Shown in pieces: positions 26,771 to 35,039 of a DNA stretch of 60,348 nucleotides. The notes beneath the pieces were generated by a model. That model worked only from the letters and a program-made list of their open reading frames with translations, was not told the DNA's origin and searched no databases. This DNA is from Eisenbergiella porci (GTDB taxonomy: Bacteria; Bacillota; Clostridia; Lachnospirales; Lachnospiraceae): contig NZ_VUMI01000035.1 in assembly GCF_009696275.1 (NCBI RefSeq), positions 1 through 60,348 on the forward strand, given 5' to 3'. The position numbers and the translations under genes are program-made. Positions within the stretch are counted from its first letter, which is position 1; every line of letters starts with the position of its first letter.

Positions 26771-27433
26771 ATGATACAGGAAATATTCAGGCTGTATGCG
26801 GAACGCAGCTCATTTTTTGCGGAACTCATTTTACAGCATATCCGCATCGCGGGCATTTCGGTGACGGTATCCCTTGTTCTGGGGCTTGTCATCGGCGTCA
26901 TCATCAGTGAATACAGAAAACCGGCGCAGATTATCATGAATGTGATCAATGTGCTGTACACTATCCCTTCGATTTCCATGCTGGGCTTTCTGATTCCTTT
27001 TACGGGAATCGGGGATAAGACGGCGATCATTGCACTCAGTATCTACGGACTGCTTCCGATTGTGCGTAATACCTATACCGGGATCAGCACCATCCAGCCC
27101 TTCCTGACGGAGGTGGCGACGGGAATGGGAAGCACAAGGGGACAGGTTCTGTTCCGGGTAAAGCTGCCGCTGGCCCTGCCGGTGATATTGGCCGGGGTAC
27201 GGAGCATGGTGGTGATGACCATATCCTTAAGCGGTATTGCCTCCTATATCGGGGCCGGCGGCCTGGGAGTCGCCATATACCGGGGAATTACAACGAATAA
27301 TGCGGCAATGACCTATGCGGGCAGTATTCTGATCGCGCTGGTCGCCCTGATATCCGACAGGCTGATTTATCTGCTGGAGAAGAAGATACCCTGGGGCGAG
27401 ACGGCGAGGAAAAGAAGGGAGCAGGGCGCATGA
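26771..27433 (+). CDS. Glycine betaine/choline-type ABC permease
   Basis: A 220-residue inner-membrane permease with about five to six membrane segments (AGISVTVSLVLGLVIGVIIS, IIMNVINVLYTIPSISMLGF, TAIIALSIYGLLPIVRNTY and others). The EAA-like loop reads VATGMGSTRGQVLFRVKLPLALPVILAGVRSM, as in the OpuCB/OpuCD/YehW family. The ATG at 26771 has GGGAG upstream and lies inside the predicted transcript. Its stop overlaps the ATPase start (ATGA). Most Opu operons have two permeases or a fused one; here a single permease presumably forms a homodimer. Confidence 0.88.
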   Translation: MIQEIFRLYAERSSFFAELILQHIRIAGISVTVSLVLGLVIGVIISEYRKPAQIIMNVINVLYTIPSISMLGFLIPFTGIGDKTAIIALSIYGLLPIVRNTYTGISTIQPFLTEVATGMGSTRGQVLFRVKLPLALPVILAGVRSMVVMTISLSGIASYIGAGGLGVAIYRGITTNNAAMTYAGSILIALVALISDRLIYLLEKKIPWGETARKRREQGA

Positions 27434-28155
27434 GTGTGATATCGCTGAAGAACATTACGGCGGCTTACGGTAACAAGGATGTGCTGATGCATTTTAACCT
27501 GGAAATCGCCCGGGGGGAATTTGTCATGCTCATCGGCACCTCCGGCTGCGGCAAGACCACTGCGCTGAAGCTGATGAACGGCCTGCTCAGGCCAAAGGAA
27601 GGAAGCGTGGTGGTAAACGGAAACGATCTGTCGCGGATAGATTTGACAGCCCTGCGCAGGAATCTGGGATATGTGGTGCAGGAAACAGGAATGTTTCCCC
27701 ATTTGACGATAGAGAAAAATATTTCCTATGTGGCCGATTTGTCACGTAAAAAGGACAGTAAAGCCATACAGAACAGGGTCACGCAGCTTCTGCAGCTGGT
27801 GGAGCTGCCGGAGGAAATACGCAGGCGTTATCCGGACGAGCTTTCCGGAGGGCAGAAGCAGCGAGTGGGGATTGCCAGGGCGCTTATGAATTCGCCGGAA
27901 ATCCTGCTGATGGACGAACCCTTCGGCGCGGTGGATGAGATCACACGCCGCAGGCTTCAGGAGGAGATTGGGAAAATACACAGGCAGCAGGGGGAGACGA
28001 TTGTATTTGTCACCCATGATATAGATGAGGCGCTTCGCCTGGGAACACGGATTGTTGTAATGGATGCGGGAAGGATTATCCAGGACGGCACGCCGGAGGA
28101 AATCAGAGAGCATCCGGCAACGGACTTTGTGAAAAAGCTGATGTCGGAGCGGTAG
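27430..28155 (+). CDS. Glycine betaine/choline-type ABC ATPase
   Basis: A 241-residue ATPase. Walker A is GTSGCGKTT near residue 37, the signature is LSGGQKQRVGIARAL, Walker B is ILLMDEPFGAVDEITR, and the H-loop is FVTHDIDEAL. The wording is typical of the OpuCA/OpuBA/ProV class. The two CBS domains found at the C-terminus of many OpuCA proteins are missing; the protein stops after the nucleotide-binding domain, so it probably lacks ionic-strength sensing of the OpuCA kind. It overlaps the permease stop and is 15 bp from the lipoprotein gene. Confidence 0.92.
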   Translation: MSVISLKNITAAYGNKDVLMHFNLEIARGEFVMLIGTSGCGKTTALKLMNGLLRPKEGSVVVNGNDLSRIDLTALRRNLGYVVQETGMFPHLTIEKNISYVADLSRKKDSKAIQNRVTQLLQLVELPEEIRRRYPDELSGGQKQRVGIARALMNSPEILLMDEPFGAVDEITRRRLQEEIGKIHRQQGETIVFVTHDIDEALRLGTRIVVMDAGRIIQDGTPEEIREHPATDFVKKLMSER

Positions 28156-28170
28156 GAAGAGAGGAAGAAA

Positions 28171-29073
28171 ATGAATATTAAAAACAAGAGGAGAACCATC
28201 GCGGTCATGCTGGCTGCAGTTCTGGCAGCAGGCGTCTTTGCAGGCTGCGGCAAATCAAAGGAACCCATTAAGATCGCCTCCAAGCCCATGACGGAGCAGT
28301 ATATCCTGACAGAAATCCTGGGGCAGCTGATAGAGCACGATCTGGGAGTTAAGGTGGAAATCACCAAGGGAATCGGCGGCGGAACCACCAATATCCAGCC
28401 GGCCCTGCTGAAGGGTGATTTTGACCTGTATCCGGAATACACGGGAACCGCATGGCTGACGGTGCTGAAGCATGAAAAAGAGGATGATCCCGACGTTTTA
28501 TATGAAAACCTGCAGAAGGAATATCAGGAGATGGGACTTCACTGGAGCGGCCTGTACGGCTTCCAGAATTCCTATGTGCTTGCGGTGAGAAAGGAAGCGG
28601 CCGAAGTATACGGGCTGGAAACCTTCAGCGATCTGGCCGCGGCTTCCGGGAACCTGATTTTCGGCGGCAACCCGGATTATATGGAAAGAGAGGACGGCTA
28701 TCCCATGATCTGCGAAGCCTATGGCATGGAATTCAAGGGTACCGTGGATGTGGATATTGCCCTGAAATACCAGGCCATGGCCAATCAGGAAATCGACGTG
28801 ACCAATGCCTTTACTACGGACGCCCAGCTGGCGGCTGCGGATGTATTGCTGCTGCAGGATGATAAAAGCCTGTTTGCCACCTACTATGCGGGCACCGTTG
28901 TGAGAAACGATACGCTGGAGAAATATCCGGGGCTTGCGGATACGCTGGAGAAGCTCACGAGCCAGATTTCCGATGATGAAATGCGGGAAATGAATTACCA
29001 GGTGGAAGTGGAAGGAAAGGACGAGAAGGATATCGCCAGGGATTTCCTGACACAGAAGGGACTTCTAAATTAA
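28171..29073 (+). CDS. Osmolyte-binding lipoprotein
   Basis: A 300-residue substrate-binding protein. The N-terminus is a lipoprotein signal peptide with lipobox AGVFAGC (Cys at about residue 27). The mature part is an OpuAC/OsmX-type domain: IKIASKPMTEQYILTEILGQLIEHDLGVKVE, GGGTTNIQPALLKGDFDLYPEYTGTAW and TNAFTTDAQLAA. This family binds quaternary amines such as glycine betaine, choline or carnitine; the exact ligand is not predictable here. It is the last gene of the three-gene transporter operon and lies 18 bp before ispG. Confidence 0.9.
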   Translation: MNIKNKRRTIAVMLAAVLAAGVFAGCGKSKEPIKIASKPMTEQYILTEILGQLIEHDLGVKVEITKGIGGGTTNIQPALLKGDFDLYPEYTGTAWLTVLKHEKEDDPDVLYENLQKEYQEMGLHWSGLYGFQNSYVLAVRKEAAEVYGLETFSDLAAASGNLIFGGNPDYMEREDGYPMICEAYGMEFKGTVDVDIALKYQAMANQEIDVTNAFTTDAQLAAADVLLLQDDKSLFATYYAGTVVRNDTLEKYPGLADTLEKLTSQISDDEMREMNYQVEVEGKDEKDIARDFLTQKGLLN

Positions 29074-29091
29074 ACAGGAGGGGAAGGAAAC

Positions 29092-30150
29092 ATGTACAGA
29101 GAGCATACCAGAGAAGTGAAAATAGGGGACAGGGTTATCGGCGGCGGTAATCCGATCCTGATTCAGTCCATGACCAATACAAGAACGGAGGATGTGGAAG
29201 CCACCGTTGCCCAGATACTGCGCCTGGAGGCGGCAGGCTGCGATATTATCCGCAGTACGGTGCCCAATATGGAGGCGGCCAGGGCAATCGGCGAGATTAA
29301 AAAGAGGATTCATATCCCTCTTGTGGCGGACATTCATTTTGACTATAAGATGGCGATTGCCGCCATGGAAAACGGCGCGGATAAAATCCGCATCAATCCC
29401 GGAAACATCGGCGGCCCGGAAAATGTGGCGGCTGTTGTAAAGGTGGCAAAGGAAAGGAATATCCCCATCCGTGTCGGCGTCAACAGCGGTTCCCTGGAAA
29501 AACAGCTGGTGGAAAAGTACGGCGGCGTTACGGCCGAAGGGATTGTGGAAAGCGCCCTTGACAAGGTGAAAATGATTGAGGATCTGGATTATCATAACCT
29601 GGTAATCAGCATTAAATCCTCGGACGTGCTCATGTGCGTCCGCGCGCACGAGGTACTGGCAAGCAAAACCGATTATCCGCTGCACGTGGGAATCACGGAA
29701 GCCGGTACTCTCTGGAGCGGTAATATCAAATCCTCCATCGGCATGGGAATTATCCTTTATGAAGGCATCGGGGATACCATCCGCGTATCCCTCACCGGGG
29801 ACCCGGTGGAAGAGGTCCGCACCGCAAAGCTGCTGCTCCGCACGCTGGGGCTGAGAAAGGGCGGCATTGAGGTGGTGAGCTGCCCTACCTGCGGCAGGAC
29901 CAAAATAGATCTGATAGGCCTTGCCAACCAGGTGGAAGCCATGGTGGCGGATATCCCCTTAGACGGCGTTAAGGTAGCCGTCATGGGCTGTGCGGTGAAC
30001 GGCCCCGGAGAAGCAAAGGAAGCGGATATCGGAATCGCGGGCGGAATCGGGGAAGGCCTGCTGATTAAGAAGGGTGAAATTATACGTAAGGTACCGGAGG
30101 CGGAGCTTTTGAATGTTCTCCGTGAGGAGCTGCTGCATTGGGAGGAATAA
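29092..30150 (+). CDS. ispG: 4-hydroxy-3-methylbut-2-enyl diphosphate synthase
   Basis: A 352-residue [4Fe-4S] enzyme of the MEP isoprenoid pathway, converting MEcPP to HMBPP. It has a TIM-barrel N-terminus ([26 protein letters not shown]) and a C-terminal iron-sulfur half with CPTCGRT and [16 protein letters not shown] cysteines plus EVVSC. It has a GGAGG site and is complete. It abuts polC exactly (stop 30148-30150, next ATG 30151). The ispG-polC neighbourhood is typical of Clostridia, but the usual upstream ispC/rseP genes are replaced here by the osmolyte transporter and the ICE. Confidence 0.95.
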   Translation: MYREHTREVKIGDRVIGGGNPILIQSMTNTRTEDVEATVAQILRLEAAGCDIIRSTVPNMEAARAIGEIKKRIHIPLVADIHFDYKMAIAAMENGADKIRINPGNIGGPENVAAVVKVAKERNIPIRVGVNSGSLEKQLVEKYGGVTAEGIVESALDKVKMIEDLDYHNLVISIKSSDVLMCVRAHEVLASKTDYPLHVGITEAGTLWSGNIKSSIGMGIILYEGIGDTIRVSLTGDPVEEVRTAKLLLRTLGLRKGGIEVVSCPTCGRTKIDLIGLANQVEAMVADIPLDGVKVAVMGCAVNGPGEAKEADIGIAGGIGEGLLIKKGEIIRKVPEAELLNVLREELLHWEE

Positions 30151-33100
30151 ATGGCTAAGGCTTTTTTTGATGTATTTCCCGGATTAAAACTGGATGGTAA
30201 GCTGAAAAGCCTGTTTGAGCAGACGCAGATTGAACGCGTCACAGCAACAAAACAGAAGGATTTTGTGCGCATTTATTTAAGCAGTGAGCGGCTGATACAG
30301 AAGGATGATATTTTTACGGTGGAAGGTGAAATTAAGAAGCAGCTGTTTGCCGGCTGCAATATCACCATAAAAATTCATGAAAAGTACCGCCTCTCTTCCC
30401 AGTATAACCCGGAAAAGCTCATGGAAATTTACCGGGACAGCATATTGCTTGAGCTGCAGGAATACAGCCATCTTCTTTACAGTATGTTTAAAAATGCGGA
30501 GCTTTCCTTCCCTGAGGAGGGCAGGCTCAACCTGCGTATAGAGGATACCGTGCTGGCGCGGACCAAAAGTGATGAGCTGACCCGCATCCTGGAGAAGGTT
30601 TTTTTCGAACGCTGCGGCCTGCCTGTCAATGTATTTGTGGAATACAGGGAGGCAAGAACCGGGAGGTTCAAGGAAGAGGACGATATTTTTATCGCCCGCA
30701 GGGTGGCGGAAATTACAGCCAGGTATACCGGAAATAAGGGCTATGAAAACGGCGGAGAGATGCCTGCGCCGCGGCAGGAAATGCAGGCCGGGCAAAGCGG
30801 GAATGCAGAGGGAGGAACACAGAAGCAGGCGGTTGATCCTGCATATGAAGCTTATCTTGCAGGCGCAGCAAAGGAAGCTGCAAAAGCGGAGTCAGGACAA
30901 AAGCCCAAAGATGGAGGCGCGCCCTTTGAAGGAGGGACAGTGCGTCCCGGCGCTGCGCTGGAGGGCAAAAAGTTTATGGGCAAAAAGTCCGGCGGCTTCG
31001 GCCGCGGGAAAGGCAAATTTAAGGGAGACGGCGATTTTTTCAAGTCCGCGAAGCGTTCCGATAATCCGGATGTGATCTATGGCCGGGATTTTGAAGACGA
31101 GGCCATGTCCATTGAGGATATTGTAGGTGAAATAGGAGAGGTGGCCATCCGCGGCAAAATCCTGAATCTGGACAAGCGGGAAATCAAGAATGAAAGAACC
31201 ATCCTCATTTTTGATGTCACGGACTTTTCCGATACCATGACGATTAAGATGTTTGCCAAAAACGAACAGGTGGAGGAAATCTGTGAGGGCATCAAGCCCG
31301 GTGTATTCGTGAAAATCAAGGGAATTACCATGATAGATAAGTTCGACGGGGAGCTGACCATCGGTTCCATCGTCGGCGTGAAGAAAATCAGTGATTTTAC
31401 CCACGGCCGTATGGATCACAGCGTCCGCAAGCGTGTGGAGCTGCACTGCCATACCAAAATGAGCGATATGGACGGGGTATCCGAAGCCAAGGATATCGTG
31501 AAACGGGCGTATCAGTGGGGCCATCCCGCCATTGCCATTACGGATCACGGCGTGGTGCAGTCCTTCCCGGACGCCAACCACTTAATTGATGATTTATGGA
31601 AGACGGAGAAGGGAAAAAGGAAGGACGCGGGGGATCCCAATCCGGACAAGAATGATTTCTTTAAGGTAATTTATGGCGTGGAGGCCTATCTGGTGGATGA
31701 TTTAAAAGAAATCGTCACCTACGGAAAGGGGCAGCCCCTGGAGGGCAGCTATGTGGTATTCGATATTGAGACCACGGGCTTTTCCCCCATCAAAAACCGG
31801 ATCATTGAAATCGGCGCGGTAAAGGTGATCAATGGAGAGATTACGGACCGTTTTTCCTCCTTTGTCAATCCCCAGGTGCCCATCCCCTTTGAAATAGAGA
31901 AGCTTACCAGAATCAATGATGAAATGGTGATGGATGCGCCGGTCATTGAAAAGGTGCTGCCGGAGTTTTTAAGCTTCTGCGAGGGCACCGTGCTGGTGGC
32001 GCACAATGCCAGCTTTGATATCAGCTTTATCAGGGAAAATGCCCAGAGGCAGCAGCTTCCCTTTGATTTCACTTATGTGGATACCGTGGGAATTGCCAGG
32101 GTGCTGCTGCCCCATCAGGCCAAGCATACGCTGGACGCGGTATCCAAAACGCTGGGGATTTCCCTGGAAAACCATCATCGCGCCGTAGATGACGCGGAGG
32201 CAACCGCCCAGATTTTTGTTAAGTTTACGGATATGCTGCTTAAGGACGGGAAGGATACCTTGGAAAAGGTGAATGCCCTGGGAGACTCCAACCCTGATAT
32301 CGTAAAAAGGCTGCCTACCTATCATGCGATCATCCTGGCCAAAAACAATACGGGGAGGGTGAACCTGTACAAACTGATTTCGGAATCCCATCTTACCTAT
32401 TATGCCAAAAGGCCCAGAATCCCAAAGAGCCTGCTGCTTGCACACAGAGAGGGGCTGATACTGGGAAGCGCCTGTGAAGCTGGCGAACTGTACCGTGCGC
32501 TTCTGGACGACAGGAGCGATGCGGATATTGCCAGGATCGTGAATTTCTATGATTATCTGGAAATCCAGCCCACCGGCAACAACAAGTTCATGATTAACGA
32601 GGAAAAGATACGGAATATCAATTCCATTGAGGACATCCAGGATGTGAACAAACGGATTGTGGCGCTGGGAGAGCAGTATAATAAGCCGGTGGTAGCTACC
32701 TGCGACGTGCATTTCCTGGATCCCGGAGATGAGGTCTACCGCCGGATTATCATGGCGGGTAAGGGCTTTAAGGATTCCGACGAACAGGCGCCGCTTTATC
32801 TGCGCACGACTGAGGAAATGCTGGAGGAGTTCCAGTATCTGGGAAGTGATAAGGCGGAGGAGGTGGTCATTACCAACACCAACCTGATTGCGGATCAGAT
32901 AGAGACCATATCTCCGGTGCGCCCGGATAAATGTCCTCCGGTCATTGCGGACAGTGATAAGACGCTGACGGAAATCTGTTATAACAAAGCGCATGAAATG
33001 TATGGGGAAAAGCTTCCTCCCATCGTAGAACAGAGGCTGGAAAAGGAGCTGAATTCCATTATCAAGAACGGCTTCGCGGTTATGTATATCATCGCCCAGA

Positions 33101-34830
33101 AGCTGGTATGGAAATCTGTGGAGGACGGCTATCTGGTAGGGTCGCGTGGTTCCGTAGGTTCCTCCTTTGTGGCGAACATGGCGGGAATTACGGAGGTAAA
33201 CGCCCTGAGTCCCCATTATTACTGCATGAAATGCCATTACAATGATTTTGACTCCCCGGATGTGAAGGCCTACACAGGCAAGGCGGGCTGCGATATGCCG
33301 GACAAATACTGTCCGGTATGCGGCGAACCCCTGAAAAAAGACGGATTCGACATCCCCTTTGAAACCTTCCTTGGCTTTAAGGGTGACAAGGAGCCGGATA
33401 TCGACCTGAACTTCTCCGGTGAGTACCAGAGTAAGGCGCATAAATATACCGAAGTTATTTTCGGCGCGGGCCAGACCTTCCGTGCGGGCACTATCGGCAC
33501 CCTGGCGGATAAGACGGCCTTTGGTTATGTAAAGAATTATTATGAAGAGAGAGGAAGCAAGAAGCGTACCTGTGAAATCAACCGTATTGTGGCAGGCTGT
33601 ACGGGAATCCGCAGAAGTACGGGACAGCATCCCGGCGGTATTATCGTGCTTCCTTTGGGGGAGGAGATCAACTCCTTCACGCCGGTGCAGCATCCGGCCA
33701 ATGATATGACGACGGATACGGTAACCACACATTTTGATTACCATTCCATTGACCATAACCTGCTGAAGCTGGATATTCTGGGACACGATGATCCTACCAT
33801 GATCCGTATGCTTCAGGATTTAACGGGCATCGATCCTACCAAGATCCCGCTGGACGATCCCCAGGTAATGAGCCTGTTCCAGAATACCAATGCACTGGGG
33901 GTGACCCCGGAAGAGATAGACGGCTGTCCGCTGGGCGCGCTGGGAATCCCTGAGTTCGGTACGGAATTCGCCATGCAGATGCTTCTGGATACACATCCCA
34001 CCTCCTTTTCGGATCTGGTGCGTATCGCAGGGCTGGCGCATGGTACGGACGTATGGCTGGGCAATGCCCAGACCCTTATCAAGGAGGGAAAGGCAACCAT
34101 TTCCACCGCTATCTGCACCCGTGACGATATCATGCTCTACCTCATTGAAATGGGCGTGGAAAGCAGTCTGGCGTTCACCATCATGGAGAGCGTCCGTAAG
34201 GGCAAGGGCCTGAAGCCGGAAATGGAAGAAGCCATGCTGGCGGCAAATGTGCCCGACTGGTACATATGGTCCTGTAAAAAAATCAAGTACATGTTCCCCA
34301 AGGCCCATGCGGCGGCCTACGTTATGATGGCATGGCGTATCGCCTATTGTAAGGTAAATTATCCGCTGGCTTATTATGCCGCCTTTTTCAGCATCCGCGC
34401 ATCCGCTTTTTCCTATGAGCTGATGTGCCAGGGGCAGAAGCATCTGGAATCAATGATGGCTGACTATAAGAGAAGGGCGGACACCCTTTCCAAGAAGGAG
34501 CAGGATGCGGCCAGGGATATGAAGGTGGTGCAGGAAATGTACGCAAGAGGCTTTGAATTCGTGCCGATTGATATTTTTTCCGCCCAGTCCCGCAGCTTCC
34601 AGGTGGTGGGGGATAAGATAATGCCCTCCTTAAGCAGCATTGACGGCCTGGGTGAAAAAGCCGCGGATGCCATTGTGGAAGCGGCCAAGGACGGCCCGTT
34701 CCTTTCCAAGGATGATTTCAGGCAGAGGACGAAGGTTTCCAAGACCGTGGTGGATTTGATGGATACCCTGAACCTACTGGGGAACCTGCCGGAGTCCAAC
34801 CAGATCAGCCTGTTTGATTTTGCCATATAG
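30151..34830 (+). CDS. polC: DNA polymerase III alpha subunit, PolC type
   Basis: A 1559-residue replicative polymerase of low-GC Gram-positives. Order: N-terminal domains to about 195; a low-complexity Gly/Ala/Gln/Lys linker (about 200-305); an OB fold near 330; PHP N-part with ELHCHTKMSDMDG at 430; DEDDh 3'-5' exonuclease with FDIETTG at about 538; PHP C-part; zinc finger CMKC...CPVC (about 1025-1057); polymerase active site PDIDLNF near 1082; HhH segment SIDGLGEKAADAIVEAA near 1495. It is about 120 residues longer than the Bacillus subtilis enzyme, mainly because of the linker. A GGGAGG site lies in the ispG 3' end. Confidence 0.97.
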   Translation: MAKAFFDVFPGLKLDGKLKSLFEQTQIERVTATKQKDFVRIYLSSERLIQKDDIFTVEGEIKKQLFAGCNITIKIHEKYRLSSQYNPEKLMEIYRDSILLELQEYSHLLYSMFKNAELSFPEEGRLNLRIEDTVLARTKSDELTRILEKVFFERCGLPVNVFVEYREARTGRFKEEDDIFIARRVAEITARYTGNKGYENGGEMPAPRQEMQAGQSGNAEGGTQKQAVDPAYEAYLAGAAKEAAKAESGQKPKDGGAPFEGGTVRPGAALEGKKFMGKKSGGFGRGKGKFKGDGDFFKSAKRSDNPDVIYGRDFEDEAMSIEDIVGEIGEVAIRGKILNLDKREIKNERTILIFDVTDFSDTMTIKMFAKNEQVEEICEGIKPGVFVKIKGITMIDKFDGELTIGSIVGVKKISDFTHGRMDHSVRKRVELHCHTKMSDMDGVSEAKDIVKRAYQWGHPAIAITDHGVVQSFPDANHLIDDLWKTEKGKRKDAGDPNPDKNDFFKVIYGVEAYLVDDLKEIVTYGKGQPLEGSYVVFDIETTGFSPIKNRIIEIGAVKVINGEITDRFSSFVNPQVPIPFEIEKLTRINDEMVMDAPVIEKVLPEFLSFCEGTVLVAHNASFDISFIRENAQRQQLPFDFTYVDTVGIARVLLPHQAKHTLDAVSKTLGISLENHHRAVDDAEATAQIFVKFTDMLLKDGKDTLEKVNALGDSNPDIVKRLPTYHAIILAKNNTGRVNLYKLISESHLTYYAKRPRIPKSLLLAHREGLILGSACEAGELYRALLDDRSDADIARIVNFYDYLEIQPTGNNKFMINEEKIRNINSIEDIQDVNKRIVALGEQYNKPVVATCDVHFLDPGDEVYRRIIMAGKGFKDSDEQAPLYLRTTEEMLEEFQYLGSDKAEEVVITNTNLIADQIETISPVRPDKCPPVIADSDKTLTEICYNKAHEMYGEKLPPIVEQRLEKELNSIIKNGFAVMYIIAQKLVWKSVEDGYLVGSRGSVGSSFVANMAGITEVNALSPHYYCMKCHYNDFDSPDVKAYTGKAGCDMPDKYCPVCGEPLKKDGFDIPFETFLGFKGDKEPDIDLNFSGEYQSKAHKYTEVIFGAGQTFRAGTIGTLADKTAFGYVKNYYEERGSKKRTCEINRIVAGCTGIRRSTGQHPGGIIVLPLGEEINSFTPVQHPANDMTTDTVTTHFDYHSIDHNLLKLDILGHDDPTMIRMLQDLTGIDPTKIPLDDPQVMSLFQNTNALGVTPEEIDGCPLGALGIPEFGTEFAMQMLLDTHPTSFSDLVRIAGLAHGTDVWLGNAQTLIKEGKATISTAICTRDDIMLYLIEMGVESSLAFTIMESVRKGKGLKPEMEEAMLAANVPDWYIWSCKKIKYMFPKAHAAAYVMMAWRIAYCKVNYPLAYYAAFFSIRASAFSYELMCQGQKHLESMMADYKRRADTLSKKEQDAARDMKVVQEMYARGFEFVPIDIFSAQSRSFQVVGDKIMPSLSSIDGLGEKAADAIVEAAKDGPFLSKDDFRQRTKVSKTVVDLMDTLNLLGNLPESNQISLFDFAI

Positions 34831-34838
34831 AGCTGTCA

Positions 34839-34866
34839 GGGATGCGTAATGCATCCCTTTTCTTTT
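34839..34866 (+). terminator. Terminator after polC
   Basis: GGGATGC (34839-34845) and GCATCCC (34851-34857) pair perfectly, followed by TTTTCTTTT. Confidence 0.85.
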
Positions 34867-34880
34867 ATGGAATTTATAAA

Positions 34881-34948
34881 AAAAGGTCAGGATCCTTAAA
34901 TAAAAGGTCAGGAAACAGAAGGAAATAACAGTACAAAATCAATATAAT
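34881..34948 (+). promoter_or_regulatory. Glycosidase promoter with phased repeats
   Basis: AAAAGGTCAGGA is repeated at 34881-34892 and 34902-34913, exactly 21 bp (two helical turns) apart. TATAAT follows at 34943-34948 without a good -35. Repeats centred about 48 and 69 bp before the likely start fit an activator-dependent promoter. No regulator gene is adjacent. A GC-rich hairpin (CCCGCC...GGCGGG) lies in the leader near 34960-35000. Confidence 0.5.
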
Positions 34949-35039
34949 GTATTTATATCCCGCCGGTGACCGCCTGCTGCTCAGGGCGGCGGGAAAGACG
35001 GAAATGCAGGAACCGGAAAACTGGTTAAAAGGAGGAGCT

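Noticed and set aside
31969-33786. A 605-codon open frame antisense to polC
   Set aside because: It is a shadow of the strong codon bias in polC. It has no ribosome site, and its composition is unlike a real protein.
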